From JAEUKA01 sp044228505 (GTDB taxonomy: Bacteria > Myxococcota_A > Polyangia > Palsa-1104 > JAEUJZ01), in the NCBI GenBank assembly GCA_044228505.1, contig JBGAUT010000021.1, positions 31,557 to 95,556 of the forward strand: a stretch of DNA of 64,000 nucleotides, written 5' to 3'. The notes below the pieces were generated by a model. That model was not told where the DNA came from and ran no database searches. It saw only the letters and a program-made list of their open reading frames with translations. Below are positions 51,078 through 60,847 of this stretch, piece after piece. The position numbers and the translations under genes were made by a program. Position 1 is the stretch's first letter. Each line of letters starts with the position of its first letter.

Positions 51078-53375
51078 ATGCGTCGCACTGCTTACCGCCG
51101 CCTGTGGCCCGCCGCGCTGCTTGCCCCGCTTGTCATAAGCTGTGGCGACGGCACGATGCCCGAGCCGAACCCGCCTGCCGAGGAACTACCTCCCGATCCG
51201 CCGCTGTGCGCCACCCCACCTGCCGCAACGACGGTCGCTGGGACGTGCAAAGGACCGTCCGGAGACCCCCTGCCCTGCGACGCCGCACATCGCTTCTGCA
51301 AAGAAAAGTACGCGATTGCGCATGAGGCGGGCATGACTCGTGTCGAGCTTCGCGGGAACTACCGTCCGCTAGGCTGGGACGTCGGCTATCCCCTCAAGCT
51401 GAGCAGTGACGGCAAGACCTGGGAGGCAGAGCTTTACCTTCCTCACGGACGAGAATCCGAGGTCAAGTTCGTCGTCAACGGCAACGACTGGCGCGACGAC
51501 CCCAGCCCCTCACATCCGGGCAGCAAGTTCACGGCCAGTTGTGACAAAGCACCGATCGCCACCTGCGACAAACAGCCGATGGGCGAAGCCATCACCTGTG
51601 CCGAGACGCTGCCGCCGAGCGGCGACTTCGACTGGCGCGACATGGTGATGTACTTCACCTTCGTAGACCGCTTCTATAACGGTAACAAAGCGAACGACAA
51701 GCCGCTTACCCAGAACAAGTCCGAGCGCCCCGGCGACTACGTGGGCGGAGACTACGCTGGGATCATGCGCAAGATCGATGACGGCTACTTCGCTGGCCTC
51801 GGAGTGAACGCGCTATGGGTGACGGTTCCGTTTGACAATCCCGACTACCTAAGCCCGATCGATCCCAAAGCGGACAAACGTCAGGTGGGTGGTCACGCGT
51901 ACTCGGGCTATCACGGCTACTGGCCGATGGATCAGTGGCCAAAGAGTGGTCCCCGCGTCGAAGAACACTTCGGAACAGAGTCCGAACTCAAAGACCTGGT
52001 GGCCCGCGCTCATCGCCAAGGAATCAAGGTTCTGTTCGACTATGCAATGGTTCACGTACACGAGCAGAGCCCTGTGTACAAAGCACATGCAGCGGCTCTG
52101 GATCTGAAGGGACTGCCGGTGCTGTCCCCGGATCGAAAGACGATTCTCGATGCGAGCGGCAAGCCGGCGTGGTTCTGGCCGAACCTGGCGCTCAACGAAG
52201 ATCTGACGCCGATTCTGAAGAACGGAATGACTCAGGAGTGTATCTGTTCGTCAGATGCGGCCAATCCATGTCAGTGGGATGGCACCAAAGAGAATCCGCT
52301 GATTGGCACTCGCTGCGCGTTCCAAGGCTATCTGCCGCACTGGAACTACGACGTGGCGGATGCTCTCAATTACTCGCTCGATGCAGCGGTCCGTTTGCTG
52401 CGTGACACCGACGCCGATGGCTACCGTGCGGATGCGGTCAAGCACATCAGCGAAAAGTGGTACAAAGGGCTCCGCGCTCGATTCCTACAGGAATTCCCAA
52501 ACAAGCGGATCTTCGTAACGGGAGAGACGTACGACTTTGGGAATCGCGACAACCTCAAGCGGTTTGTCGATTCCGCAACCATGCTGGACGGTCAGTTCGA
52601 CTTTCCGCTGCGCGCAAACCTAGCGTCGGCGGTGCTGTCGCGAGGCAACACCGGCAAGCACCTCCCGATGTGGGAGCTGGCCGAGTTTGCACGAACCAAC
52701 GACACCTATTACGGCTGTGGCCAGATGGGTGCGATGCCTCCGGTGATGAGTCCGTGGATCGGCAATCACGATGTGGTGCGACCGATTCACATCGCCGAAA
52801 ATGATCCGCTGTTTGATGAGTGGTCGGGCGGCAAAGACAGCGATCCAGCCAAGGAACGGACTTGGGCCAACCTGCCCGAGCAACCGCAAGGACCGGAAGC
52901 GTACGAGCGACTTGGGAATGCGTTTGCGTTCCTGCTGACCAGTCCGGGGGCCCCTCTCATCTATTACGGAGACGAGTACGGACTGGCAGGAGGAGGCGAT
53001 CCGGACAACCGCCGGGTGCTGTTCTGGTCCGACGGTACGCTGCGCGGTGCAGTGAGGTCTTGCCATCAGCTAGCACTGTTTGAGCGGGTGAAAAAGCTCG
53101 GACAGATTCGCAAGAGTCATCCAGCGCTCAGGCGCGGCATCCGGCAGACCCTGGAGGTTTCCGATGAACTCTGGGTCTACCAGATGGCGACCCAAAAGAC
53201 CTGGCAGGGCCAAGCTCCAGAGACGCTCTACATCGCCATCAATCGCAGCGATCTACCCCAGACCGCGTGCGCACTACCCAGCGGCAAGCTCAAAGAGCTG
53301 ATCGGGGACACCGCAATTGCTGGTCCCGCGATCGTGATTCCACCCCGCCAGACCCGCATCTTCATCGCGGAATAG
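51078..53375 (+). CDS. GH13 alpha-amylase-family lipoprotein
   Basis: A 765-residue secreted lipoprotein; the signal peptide ends in VISC (Cys near residue 18), followed by a Pro-rich linker. A CBM48-like beta domain (about 85-150) precedes the GH13 barrel. The catalytic residues are present: Asp452 in GYRADAVKH, Glu483 in VTGETYDF, Asp565 in IGNHDVV. The first barrel motif reads FDYAMVHVH. A C-terminal beta domain ends the chain. It acts on alpha-glucans such as starch or maltodextrins outside the cell or in the periplasm; exact specificity is not clear. I chose the ATG at 51078 because GGAG is seven bases upstream and it starts the signal; the frame upstream is non-coding. It converges on the collagen-like lipoprotein gene. 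Confidence 0.92.
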   Translation: MRRTAYRRLWPAALLAPLVISCGDGTMPEPNPPAEELPPDPPLCATPPAATTVAGTCKGPSGDPLPCDAAHRFCKEKYAIAHEAGMTRVELRGNYRPLGWDVGYPLKLSSDGKTWEAELYLPHGRESEVKFVVNGNDWRDDPSPSHPGSKFTASCDKAPIATCDKQPMGEAITCAETLPPSGDFDWRDMVMYFTFVDRFYNGNKANDKPLTQNKSERPGDYVGGDYAGIMRKIDDGYFAGLGVNALWVTVPFDNPDYLSPIDPKADKRQVGGHAYSGYHGYWPMDQWPKSGPRVEEHFGTESELKDLVARAHRQGIKVLFDYAMVHVHEQSPVYKAHAAALDLKGLPVLSPDRKTILDASGKPAWFWPNLALNEDLTPILKNGMTQECICSSDAANPCQWDGTKENPLIGTRCAFQGYLPHWNYDVADALNYSLDAAVRLLRDTDADGYRADAVKHISEKWYKGLRARFLQEFPNKRIFVTGETYDFGNRDNLKRFVDSATMLDGQFDFPLRANLASAVLSRGNTGKHLPMWELAEFARTNDTYYGCGQMGAMPPVMSPWIGNHDVVRPIHIAENDPLFDEWSGGKDSDPAKERTWANLPEQPQGPEAYERLGNAFAFLLTSPGAPLIYYGDEYGLAGGGDPDNRRVLFWSDGTLRGAVRSCHQLALFERVKKLGQIRKSHPALRRGIRQTLEVSDELWVYQMATQKTWQGQAPETLYIAINRSDLPQTACALPSGKLKELIGDTAIAGPAIVIPPRQTRIFIAE

Positions 53376-53395
53376 CGCCGGACGGCTGCCGGTTC

Positions 53396-54850
53396 CTACA
53401 GCTCTTGGGTGGCCAGAAGCTGATAGGGACCAACGTAGCCCGTGGGACTTGAAACCACTGCGCAGTAGCTCTGTCCGGCGGTCACGGCGGCTTCCTGCTG
53501 CACCGGGCGGAGCGGGGCCAGCGGGGTCACACAGTCCGCACCCAAGATCGCAACCGAGACGGTCGATGGCGAAAGCCCTTGGCCCGGCGACACCGCCTGC
53601 ACATACAGCCTGCCGGTCTTGGCTGCTTTCAGCCGCACATAATCGACATCGACGACACCATCGATTGCTCCCGCTTGCCCCAGACGCGGACCATCGAGCG
53701 ACACATCCAGGAGCGGTGCCGTCGGACTGTCCGGAGTCGCCGGCTCTTTCAAGCTAAGCGTCATCACGGATGCCGCCCGGGCGGTCACGCTGTAGGTTGC
53801 GCCACCGCTCAAGCTGGTCGTGAGCACCGCCGCGTAGGAATCGCCTTTCGTCGGCACATACACGAGCGCCGTCTGCGTCAGCAGGTTGGTCGATACATAG
53901 AACAACTGACCCTCCCCAAAGCGGCCACTCGCGGGTGCTGTCGCCCCAAGCAGTGGACTCGATAACAGACCGCCTTCGACGGAAAAAGTCAGCGACACGA
54001 GCTGCGCATCCGCCGTGGTGGTCAGCTTGTAGAGGTTGCTCTGCTTTCCCGTGAGAAGCTTTTCCCCGGTCTGCGCCATCCCCAACACCAGCGACGTCGC
54101 CGCTCGCGCCGTCACCTGCGGCACTGCGGCACCGCTCGGTTCGAGCGAATACCCCAGCTTTTGCCCGGCCACCTCGCTGGTCGCATGCAGACCGAGCGGT
54201 CCAACGGCAGCGAGCGCATCGACGACCCCGTAGCCAACGATTCGACCGCTCAGCGCAGACACAAACAGGCCGCGTACGCCGCCGTCAATCCGCACCATGC
54301 TCCCGATTGGGTTGTCGCGATCGATGCTGCGGACGTTCCAATCGACAACGCCACCTTGTTCAACGGTCTTGCTGTTGCCGGAAGACTCGGCAGCGAGGGT
54401 TCCGGTCACCACCAGCGCGCCTTTGAGCGACACCGTCTCTTTGCCAGCGGTCGGCTGGCCGCTCGGGTCGACGGCGGCGCTCTCGACGGTGATGTCATGC
54501 GCCCCAAGTCGCACCGAGCTACCGGCCTCAATCGAGGCAATCAAATAGCCGGGGCCTTGGACCGCGATCTTGCTGACGGTAATGGACGGATCGTCGAAAC
54601 GAACGGTGGTACCGGTCGCAAAGTGGGTGAGTAGACCGCTCACCTGGATCTGTACGGTGCGCTCGGCAAAGACGCCAGAGGGCAAGACACCGACAAGCTG
54701 CGCGGGCAAGGTTCCCGTCGGGCCTGGATCGCCCTTGGGGCCGGGCTCACCTTGCGGTCCGCTGGGTCCAGCGGTGGGATCGCCACAGCTTATCTGGGCG
54801 AACAGCGGAAGCACCAAGGGAAGGACGAAGCGAAGAGAGAGACTGCGCAT
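53396..54850 (-). CDS. Collagen-like repeat lipoprotein
   Basis: A 484-residue predicted lipoprotein; the signal peptide ends in QISC (Cys near residue 22). It is followed by a short collagen-like Gly-X-Y stretch (about residues 28-46: GPSGPQGEPGPKGDPGPTG). Then comes a beta-rich domain of IPT/TIG or FN3 type (about 50-140: VQIQVSGLLTHFATGTTVRF). The remaining 340 residues are low-charge beta strands with many Thr and Ser. Function unknown; surface adhesion or binding of the S8 protease product is possible. It begins 12 bases after the S8 protease gene on the same strand, so they form an operon. Confidence 0.65.
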   Translation of the reverse strand: MRSLSLRFVLPLVLPLFAQISCGDPTAGPSGPQGEPGPKGDPGPTGTLPAQLVGVLPSGVFAERTVQIQVSGLLTHFATGTTVRFDDPSITVSKIAVQGPGYLIASIEAGSSVRLGAHDITVESAAVDPSGQPTAGKETVSLKGALVVTGTLAAESSGNSKTVEQGGVVDWNVRSIDRDNPIGSMVRIDGGVRGLFVSALSGRIVGYGVVDALAAVGPLGLHATSEVAGQKLGYSLEPSGAAVPQVTARAATSLVLGMAQTGEKLLTGKQSNLYKLTTTADAQLVSLTFSVEGGLLSSPLLGATAPASGRFGEGQLFYVSTNLLTQTALVYVPTKGDSYAAVLTTSLSGGATYSVTARAASVMTLSLKEPATPDSPTAPLLDVSLDGPRLGQAGAIDGVVDVDYVRLKAAKTGRLYVQAVSPGQGLSPSTVSVAILGADCVTPLAPLRPVQQEAAVTAGQSYCAVVSSPTGYVGPYQLLATQEL

Positions 54851-54862
54851 GACGGCTCCAAA

Positions 54863-56377
54863 TCACCAAGTGACGGCGGCCAGCGCGTCGACGCGACCGG
54901 CTCCAAATGAGTTGTTGGGAAAGAAATCGCTCGACACGCCACCGCACAACTCGGTGCTGCCAAGCGCGACCGTGGGTACAGCCGAAGCGACCAGCAGGGC
55001 CTTGGTTTCGGCAATGCGACGGGATAGCTCGGGACGAGCGGACCACAGCAGCGCAATCACCCCCACGACGTGCGGCCCAGCCATGGAGGTTCCGCTAAGA
55101 CTCGCGTAGCGATTGCCCGGCAGAGCCGACCGCACCCGGACACCGGGCGCAACTAGCTCGGGCTTCATCCGCCCCGATCCATCGACGGTGACCGGCCCCC
55201 TACTGGAAAACCCGGCCAGCTTGCCGGTGGCATCGGTGGCACCAACGGAAAAGGTCGAGGCATAGATAGCCGGCCCATCGTTTACGGTGCTGCACGCCGG
55301 ACCGGAGTTTCCTGCTGAGGCTTCGACGAAAATGCCGGCCGCTTGGGTGTTATCGACGATGAGTTTGAGGGTATTGACCGCGCAGCCTTCGCTCGTGGGA
55401 CAGCCCCAACTGTTGTTCACGACATGGGGTCGCCGATCCGGGTCAGGCTTGCCACCGCTCTGGTCGGTGGGGGCGATGAAAAACTGAAAGCACTCGATGT
55501 AACGAGCCGGCGTGCCAGCCCCGCGCTCCATGTTGCGACAACCGATCCAGCGCGCTGCCGGAGCGACGCCAATCTGGTTGCCGAGTCCATCATCGCCAAC
55601 CACGGTCCCGGTGGTATGCGTACCGTGGCCTTGATCGTCGCAGGGCACCACCGAGCTGCTGCCGCAGGGGTTGGTCATCGCCGCGCCATGAATCGAGTCG
55701 TGCCAGTTGTAGTCGTGCGAAACCGGACCGGCCACGGAATAGCCTCGGTATTGGCTCTTCAGCGCGGGATGGTCCCACTGCATGCCGGTGTCGGCGTTGG
55801 CAATGACGATGCCCTGACCGTACGAGCCCATCGCCCAGACCTGCGGGGCGCGCACCGCTTGCACGCCCCACTCGACAGCGGCGGTGAAGTAGGTCGGCGT
55901 CGGCTTCTCATCGGCAATCGAATCGGGCTCGATCCAGCGCTGGCTTACGTTGGCTTCGATGTGGCGAACATCCGGACGAGCCGCGACCGCACGCAACGAC
56001 TCGCGGTCTAGGTCAGCAACGATCACGTTGGCGGCCCAAAAGCGCTGAAACGACACGCCACGCTGCGTCAGATACTCGATGAGCGGACCCTGACTCCGGT
56101 CGGCAACATCGCGCAGCGTCTGAAACACCAGCCAGCCGCGAGCACTCGCGTCGGTAAGCTGCTCGGCCTGGCGCAGATCCGCCTGATCTTCGAGGACAAT
56201 CACCACCTGGGCTCGCCCGTGACTCTGCGCATCAGACCACGCCCGCGCTTCGACCTTGGGAATTGCCGACGGGGCAGCCACCGCCGCTCCCGACGAAATC
56301 AAACCCACCGACAGCGAGAAAAGCGCGCCGATCCTCAGCAGACGAACCGACTCTCCGACAGAACAAACGAACGGCAT
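54863..56377 (-). CDS. Secreted subtilisin-like serine protease (S8) with I9 propeptide
   Basis: A 504-residue exported protease. After a signal peptide (about 1-36) comes an inhibitor-I9-like prodomain (about 40-140). The S8 catalytic domain (about 150-500) has the Asp in IANADTGMQ, His in GHGTHTTG and Ser in SGTSMAGPH. The oxyanion Asn is in SAGNSGPACS. The bacillopeptidase/Kexin-like arrangement is typical. I chose the ATG at 56377 because it starts the signal peptide; a longer frame to 56614 overlaps the divergent gene. It is followed by the collagen-like lipoprotein gene after 12 bases. Likely self-processed in the envelope or outside the cell. Confidence 0.92.
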   Translation of the reverse strand: MPFVCSVGESVRLLRIGALFSLSVGLISSGAAVAAPSAIPKVEARAWSDAQSHGRAQVVIVLEDQADLRQAEQLTDASARGWLVFQTLRDVADRSQGPLIEYLTQRGVSFQRFWAANVIVADLDRESLRAVAARPDVRHIEANVSQRWIEPDSIADEKPTPTYFTAAVEWGVQAVRAPQVWAMGSYGQGIVIANADTGMQWDHPALKSQYRGYSVAGPVSHDYNWHDSIHGAAMTNPCGSSSVVPCDDQGHGTHTTGTVVGDDGLGNQIGVAPAARWIGCRNMERGAGTPARYIECFQFFIAPTDQSGGKPDPDRRPHVVNNSWGCPTSEGCAVNTLKLIVDNTQAAGIFVEASAGNSGPACSTVNDGPAIYASTFSVGATDATGKLAGFSSRGPVTVDGSGRMKPELVAPGVRVRSALPGNRYASLSGTSMAGPHVVGVIALLWSARPELSRRIAETKALLVASAVPTVALGSTELCGGVSSDFFPNNSFGAGRVDALAAVTW

Positions 56378-56472
56378 ATCGCTCCATAACACAGGGCTTG
56401 GCAGCGCATACGCTGGAAGTTCGCTGCGGAATAGGCGAGCCCTGCTAGCATGACGCCGATAGAGAGGCACCC

Positions 56473-58143
56473 ATGCAGATTGCTCGTTCCGTCCCGTCTG
56501 TAGTACTCGCGACGGCCCTGCTGTTTGGCTGTAGCGGTGGCAAGAAGCCGCCCACGTTGGCCGTAAGTAAGCCCGCTCCCCTTGCGATTTCCGTCCCCGC
56601 CCCACCTGAGTCAAAAGACCTATGGGGCTACGCCAAGCTCAAAGATCCAGCGGCGGTGGCGACTCGGCTGCTCGGTCCGCTGACGCAGCCGATGCTGCTG
56701 TCGATGGGACTCAGTCCATCGGACCTAAAGCCGGGCAGCGTGGCCTCGCTGTACGTCTGGGATCCCGAGGACAAACCGCTTCTGGCCGCCCCGTCTGCGC
56801 TGATTGTGCCAATCCCGACCGAGGGCGAGCGCGCTCAAGAACTTTCACGGGTGTTTCCCGATTCGCAGCGCTCCGCAGTGCCCCAAGGCACGCTGTTTCT
56901 GCTCAATCCGGCGACGCAGGCCAAGGTGCAGACCCAACGGGAGTCGCTGATCAAGCTGGCCGCGGCGCAGAGTCCGTTCGACGTGGTGCTGTACGCCTAC
57001 CTAGACCCGATTTTGCAAAAACACGGCGCGACGCTGCGAGAGCTGCTCCGCAAAGCCAGCACGGCCGGACAGCAGCCAGCCGTGCCGGGCACCCAAGAGT
57101 CGGTGAGCAAGCTGTTCAACCAAGCCGTCGACTCACTGGTCGAGCTCAAGTCGGCAGCGGTGGCCGCGAACCTGTCGGACAAGGCGCTGGAGCTTTTGCT
57201 CATCACCGAAAACAAAGCGGCAACCACCAAGGCCGAGCCGTATGCGGTGCCCGATTTGGTGCAGTTTTTGCCTCCCGCGCACCTGCGGTTTCAGTGGAAC
57301 ACCCGCGACATGCAGAAGTTCATGGACTTCTACATGAAGACCTACGCGCCAATGCTGGACTCGCAGCCGCCGCTCAAGGAAGCGATGCAAGCGGTGATGC
57401 GCGAGTGGCACAAGGCCGGGCAAAAGATGTCGATGTCTGCGGCTGTCACGGTGGGTGGCGAAAGCTTCCTGCAGATGACCTCGATCATGAAGGTCGATGA
57501 TGGCAAGGCAGCGATGGCGGCGATGCGCAACGGCTTCAAGCTGCTCCAATCGCCAGACATGAAGAAGTCGTGGGAACAGCTTGGCATCGAGATGCAGAGC
57601 ACTTCGACCCAAGGAGTACGCAAGCTCCACGGCTGGCCCGTCGACCGCTACGAGTACAGCTACAAGGTCGTCAAGCCCGAGATGAAACAGGCGCAGGCCA
57701 TGTTCGACAAGCTCTCGAACATGAAAATGGAGGTCGTTCAGGTGGGCGGCTACCTGGTGTTTGCGATGGGCGGTAGCGTCGATCAAGCGGTCAATGCGCT
57801 GATGACCGGCAAAGGCGAGTTCCCGACCGAGGCCCAGAGGCGGTTCCCGGCGGGTGGCGCAGCCTATGTCGATATCGACCTCCAGCGGATTGTCCAGACC
57901 GTCGAAAAGCAGCTCGGACGACCCATCGGCGTCCCGCTCCCCCAAGGGGCCGAGGTGGTGTCGGCGGCATCGTTTGATGGGGGCCCGGCCAGCCAGTACC
58001 AGCTTCACGTGCCAAAGCCGCTCGTCGACCTCGCCATCGGAGTACTCATCAGCAACATGCAAAGTCGCAGCCGTCCGCACGACGACTTTGGCTACGATCC
58101 CGCCGGTCCGATGGGTCCACCATCGGGCGCGCCACCTCCGTAG
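56473..58143 (+). CDS. Large lipoprotein of unknown function
   Basis: A 556-residue predicted lipoprotein; signal peptide with lipobox FGC (Cys near residue 20). After a Pro-rich linker it is a mixed alpha/beta protein with no family I recognise. Features visible: a conserved-looking SLYVWDPEDKPL and LLAAPSALIVPIP near residue 95, amphipathic helices at about 180-260, and Met-rich helices (MAAMRNGFKLLQSPDMKKSWEQL) at about 330-360. AGAGAGG lies at good distance before the ATG. It is divergent from the S8 protease gene. A membrane-protein gene follows after 50 bases. Confidence 0.65.
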   Translation: MQIARSVPSVVLATALLFGCSGGKKPPTLAVSKPAPLAISVPAPPESKDLWGYAKLKDPAAVATRLLGPLTQPMLLSMGLSPSDLKPGSVASLYVWDPEDKPLLAAPSALIVPIPTEGERAQELSRVFPDSQRSAVPQGTLFLLNPATQAKVQTQRESLIKLAAAQSPFDVVLYAYLDPILQKHGATLRELLRKASTAGQQPAVPGTQESVSKLFNQAVDSLVELKSAAVAANLSDKALELLLITENKAATTKAEPYAVPDLVQFLPPAHLRFQWNTRDMQKFMDFYMKTYAPMLDSQPPLKEAMQAVMREWHKAGQKMSMSAAVTVGGESFLQMTSIMKVDDGKAAMAAMRNGFKLLQSPDMKKSWEQLGIEMQSTSTQGVRKLHGWPVDRYEYSYKVVKPEMKQAQAMFDKLSNMKMEVVQVGGYLVFAMGGSVDQAVNALMTGKGEFPTEAQRRFPAGGAAYVDIDLQRIVQTVEKQLGRPIGVPLPQGAEVVSAASFDGGPASQYQLHVPKPLVDLAIGVLISNMQSRSRPHDDFGYDPAGPMGPPSGAPPP

Positions 58144-58193
58144 ACCCACTCCTCGCACTCCACCCTACGCAGCACGCGCCGCCGGTATCGACT

Positions 58194-59162
58194 ATGCTCG
58201 CAACCATGCCAGAGCAAGCGGTGACGGTGCTGCATTCGCTGGGGGGACTGCTTCAATATCAGTCGCTGGTGATTGCAACGGTCCTCGGTCTTTTGGGGGG
58301 CTGCGGGCTGCGAGCGCTGCTGCTTGTCGCACTCGATCGAGGTCAGAGCTGGCCGCGCATCGGGGTGAGGGCGCTGGTGGCGGCGGCGTATGGAGCGCTG
58401 GCCTTCGGCTATGCCGGGCTGCTCGCCAAGACGATCACCTGGGATCGTCGTCACGTCGTGGCGCTGAGCCTTGGGGCCGGGCTGATGATCGTAGGACTAT
58501 TGTTCTGGCGGCTCGTGCTCGGTTCGGTGCCACGCCTGACGCTGACCGGCTGGCTGCTGCGAGCCGTGCTGCTGCTCTCGGTGGTGGTGCTGATGCTGCT
58601 GTCGCTGATGCGCGCCGGGTTTCTCAACCTGACCACCGACCTACCGGTGCTGCGCCTCGAAGTCACCGGAGAGACGCGACCCCAGACCGTCCGTTTTGCG
58701 GCCCCCGACCAGCCGATGCAGGAGCTGTCCCTGCGAGCCCATCGCGTCCTGTTTCGGAGCCCGAGCGGTGAGCTGCTCACCGAAGAGTGGATCTATGGCG
58801 ACCAAGTGGCCATCAAAGGCCGCGTGCTGCGCCTGCATCCGCTGCTGAACTCCATCGGCATTCCCAACTGGTTCGAGCTTCAGTTCCTGCACAACGGCTA
58901 CTTCACCGCCGAGCGTCACAGCAGCCAGCCGCATGTGGCCCGCAAGCTCGTAATGGGTGGCTCGCTCACGGTGGCACCTGAATGGCAGCCCCAGCGGGAC
59001 CGCATCCTGAACTGGCTTCAAACCCGCCCCGAGCAAAGCCAGTGGGCGATTCGGGCCGCGACGAGCGAGTCGACCTATTTCCCGCTCATCGACGCGCAAG
59101 GCCAGGCCCACAAGCACACCTTCGAGCTGGTGCTCACCCCAGGTGGCCTCACCGGGAAGTAA
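58194..59162 (+). CDS. Polytopic membrane protein of unknown function
   Basis: A 322-residue protein. Its N-terminal half has four or five hydrophobic segments (about 22-48, 60-80, 88-107, 112-140). The C-terminal half (about 155-320) is soluble and beta-rich, with TSESTYFPLIDAQGQ. No family is recognised. The start is uncertain: the first ATG is at 58194, but one at 58206 has TATGCT seven bases upstream; neither has a Shine-Dalgarno sequence. It lies 50 bases after the lipoprotein gene and 3 bases before the convergent carotenoid oxygenase stop. Confidence 0.6.
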   Translation: MLATMPEQAVTVLHSLGGLLQYQSLVIATVLGLLGGCGLRALLLVALDRGQSWPRIGVRALVAAAYGALAFGYAGLLAKTITWDRRHVVALSLGAGLMIVGLLFWRLVLGSVPRLTLTGWLLRAVLLLSVVVLMLLSLMRAGFLNLTTDLPVLRLEVTGETRPQTVRFAAPDQPMQELSLRAHRVLFRSPSGELLTEEWIYGDQVAIKGRVLRLHPLLNSIGIPNWFELQFLHNGYFTAERHSSQPHVARKLVMGGSLTVAPEWQPQRDRILNWLQTRPEQSQWAIRAATSESTYFPLIDAQGQAHKHTFELVLTPGGLTGK

Positions 59163-59165
59163 GCG

Positions 59166-60737
59166 CTACTCCGTTACCTCACTCGGTACCCAGGTGCCGT
59201 GGAAGCCGAAGGGAACGCGCTGCCGGGTCCGAATGACCGCCACCGGCTCGGCCTCGATCTGCTGCGCATCGAGGATGAGCAGGTCCGACACGCCCTCATC
59301 GGCATGATAGACCGTGCTCATCAGGTAGCCGTCGCCCTCGTCTGCGCCCTCCGCTCGCGGCACGAACAGCGCTTCACCGGTGTAGGTCGACCTGCCGAGC
59401 CTCCGAAACTGAACCTGCCCCGTCTTGAAATCCACCTTCCCGATGGCGTTCAGGTGGCCCCGTCCACACGTCTCGCCGACTCGCGCCCCGATCCAGCCAT
59501 AGCGATGACGACGCATCGCATAGCGCGGGTCGCAGACCGGAAACTCACAGGGAGTCTCGTCGATCTTGGTCTCGCTCAGTTGACCCGTCTCAAGGTCGAG
59601 CCGCAGCCGCGTCAGTTGCCCCGGTGTCGATTCATCCAGCACCGGGCTCGCCCCCTCGGGCGGCAGGTCGAACAGCGGCAGGCGCGCATACTTTACGACG
59701 TCAAGCACCACCGAGCTTCCTTCGTCGTAGGCATTGAGCGGATGAAAGATGTAGCAAGGTGGAATCGAATACCAGCGCAGCGGGGCCGACGGACTGTCCC
59801 TGTCGACGACGCCAATCCGTGCGCCGCGGGAAGGCTCCCAGCGAATCACGTTGGGATCTTTGACGTCCTCCATGTGCAGCACCGCCGGGAGATGATAAAA
59901 GACTGCCCGCGTCTCGGTGACGCTAAAGTCGTGCATCATCGCGGCGTAGGTCGTCTCGAATTCACGCTTGAGCCGGAGCTTGCCGTCGCGACCAATGACG
60001 TAATAAGTCAGCCCGCCCCGGTCACCCCAGTAGCCTAGGGTGTAGATGGCCCCGGTGGTCGGCTCGATCTTCGGGTGGGCGAGCATGCCGCCCTTGGTCA
60101 GATCGATGGCCCCGTCGAAGTCAAAGCGGCCGAGCGTCTCGAGTGTGCGCGGATCGATCTCGTGCGCGCCCGAGCCTTCGACGAGAGTTAGCAGTCGACC
60201 GGCCAGAAGCTGGATGCTGGTATTGCTGCGATCCATGGCGCGCAAGATGCGAGCAATCACATCCATCGACGGCTTCCTCCCAAGAGCCCCCAGCGCTTGC
60301 AGCTTGAGCAGCTCGACCGCGGAAAAACCCAGGCCGAGCAGGCCCAGAATGGAAGTCGAAGTCGCCAGATCACGCAGCCCGCCAAACAGTGCCCTGCCAG
60401 CCCGCTCCTCGATCTGAAGCTTCTCGGTGCGCACCCAGCGGTTCTTGTGGTGGACCCGTCCGCCGTCCATGAAGAAGGCATCGATCATGCCGTCGCCGTC
60501 GAACCAGTGGTACAGGCTGCGATTCGGCGGCGGAAAACGCGGGGCCGGACTCATCCGATACAGCGTGCCGCGGAGGGTCTGCGGAATCGCCCCGGCGATG
60601 ACATCAAGCGACGGAGTATCAGCCTCATACCCAACGGGGGCGAAGTTGCCTTCCAGGTACGGGTTGGGCCGCGACGACTGCGGCGGCCGAGGCCGTTTTT
60701 GTTCCAGAGCCACCAGCAAGCTTTCCAGAATCGCCAT
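59166..60737 (-). CDS. Carotenoid cleavage oxygenase
   Basis: A 523-residue non-haem iron enzyme of the RPE65/carotenoid-oxygenase family, which cleaves the polyene chain of carotenoids or stilbenes. The four iron-binding histidines are probably those in MLAHPKIE, MMHDFSVTE, IFHPLNAYDE and GFHGTWVP, in family order. The N-terminal pattern includes GTLYRMSPAPRF and WFDGDGMIDAFF. I chose the ATG at 60737, where GGGAGC stands upstream; extension to 60896 would add 53 residues including part of the 42-bp repeat. No carotenoid biosynthesis gene is in the window. Confidence 0.92.
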   Translation of the reverse strand: MAILESLLVALEQKRPRPPQSSRPNPYLEGNFAPVGYEADTPSLDVIAGAIPQTLRGTLYRMSPAPRFPPPNRSLYHWFDGDGMIDAFFMDGGRVHHKNRWVRTEKLQIEERAGRALFGGLRDLATSTSILGLLGLGFSAVELLKLQALGALGRKPSMDVIARILRAMDRSNTSIQLLAGRLLTLVEGSGAHEIDPRTLETLGRFDFDGAIDLTKGGMLAHPKIEPTTGAIYTLGYWGDRGGLTYYVIGRDGKLRLKREFETTYAAMMHDFSVTETRAVFYHLPAVLHMEDVKDPNVIRWEPSRGARIGVVDRDSPSAPLRWYSIPPCYIFHPLNAYDEGSSVVLDVVKYARLPLFDLPPEGASPVLDESTPGQLTRLRLDLETGQLSETKIDETPCEFPVCDPRYAMRRHRYGWIGARVGETCGRGHLNAIGKVDFKTGQVQFRRLGRSTYTGEALFVPRAEGADEGDGYLMSTVYHADEGVSDLLILDAQQIEAEPVAVIRTRQRVPFGFHGTWVPSEVTE

Positions 60738-60847
60738 CAGGTTTTCTGCTCCCAAGTACGGTGTCGCAGCGAGTCTAACGTCAGCCGAGCCAAGTGGTGA
60801 TGCCGCACTACGAGTTCTCTGAAGTTCGTCGAACGCGTCCGTTGCTC

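Noticed and set aside
57133..58158. A long open frame on the minus strand opposite the lipoprotein at 56473-58143
   Set aside because: It shows low-complexity His/Arg/Leu-rich sequence typical of a shadow frame. The plus-strand gene has signal peptide, lipobox and ribosome binding site.
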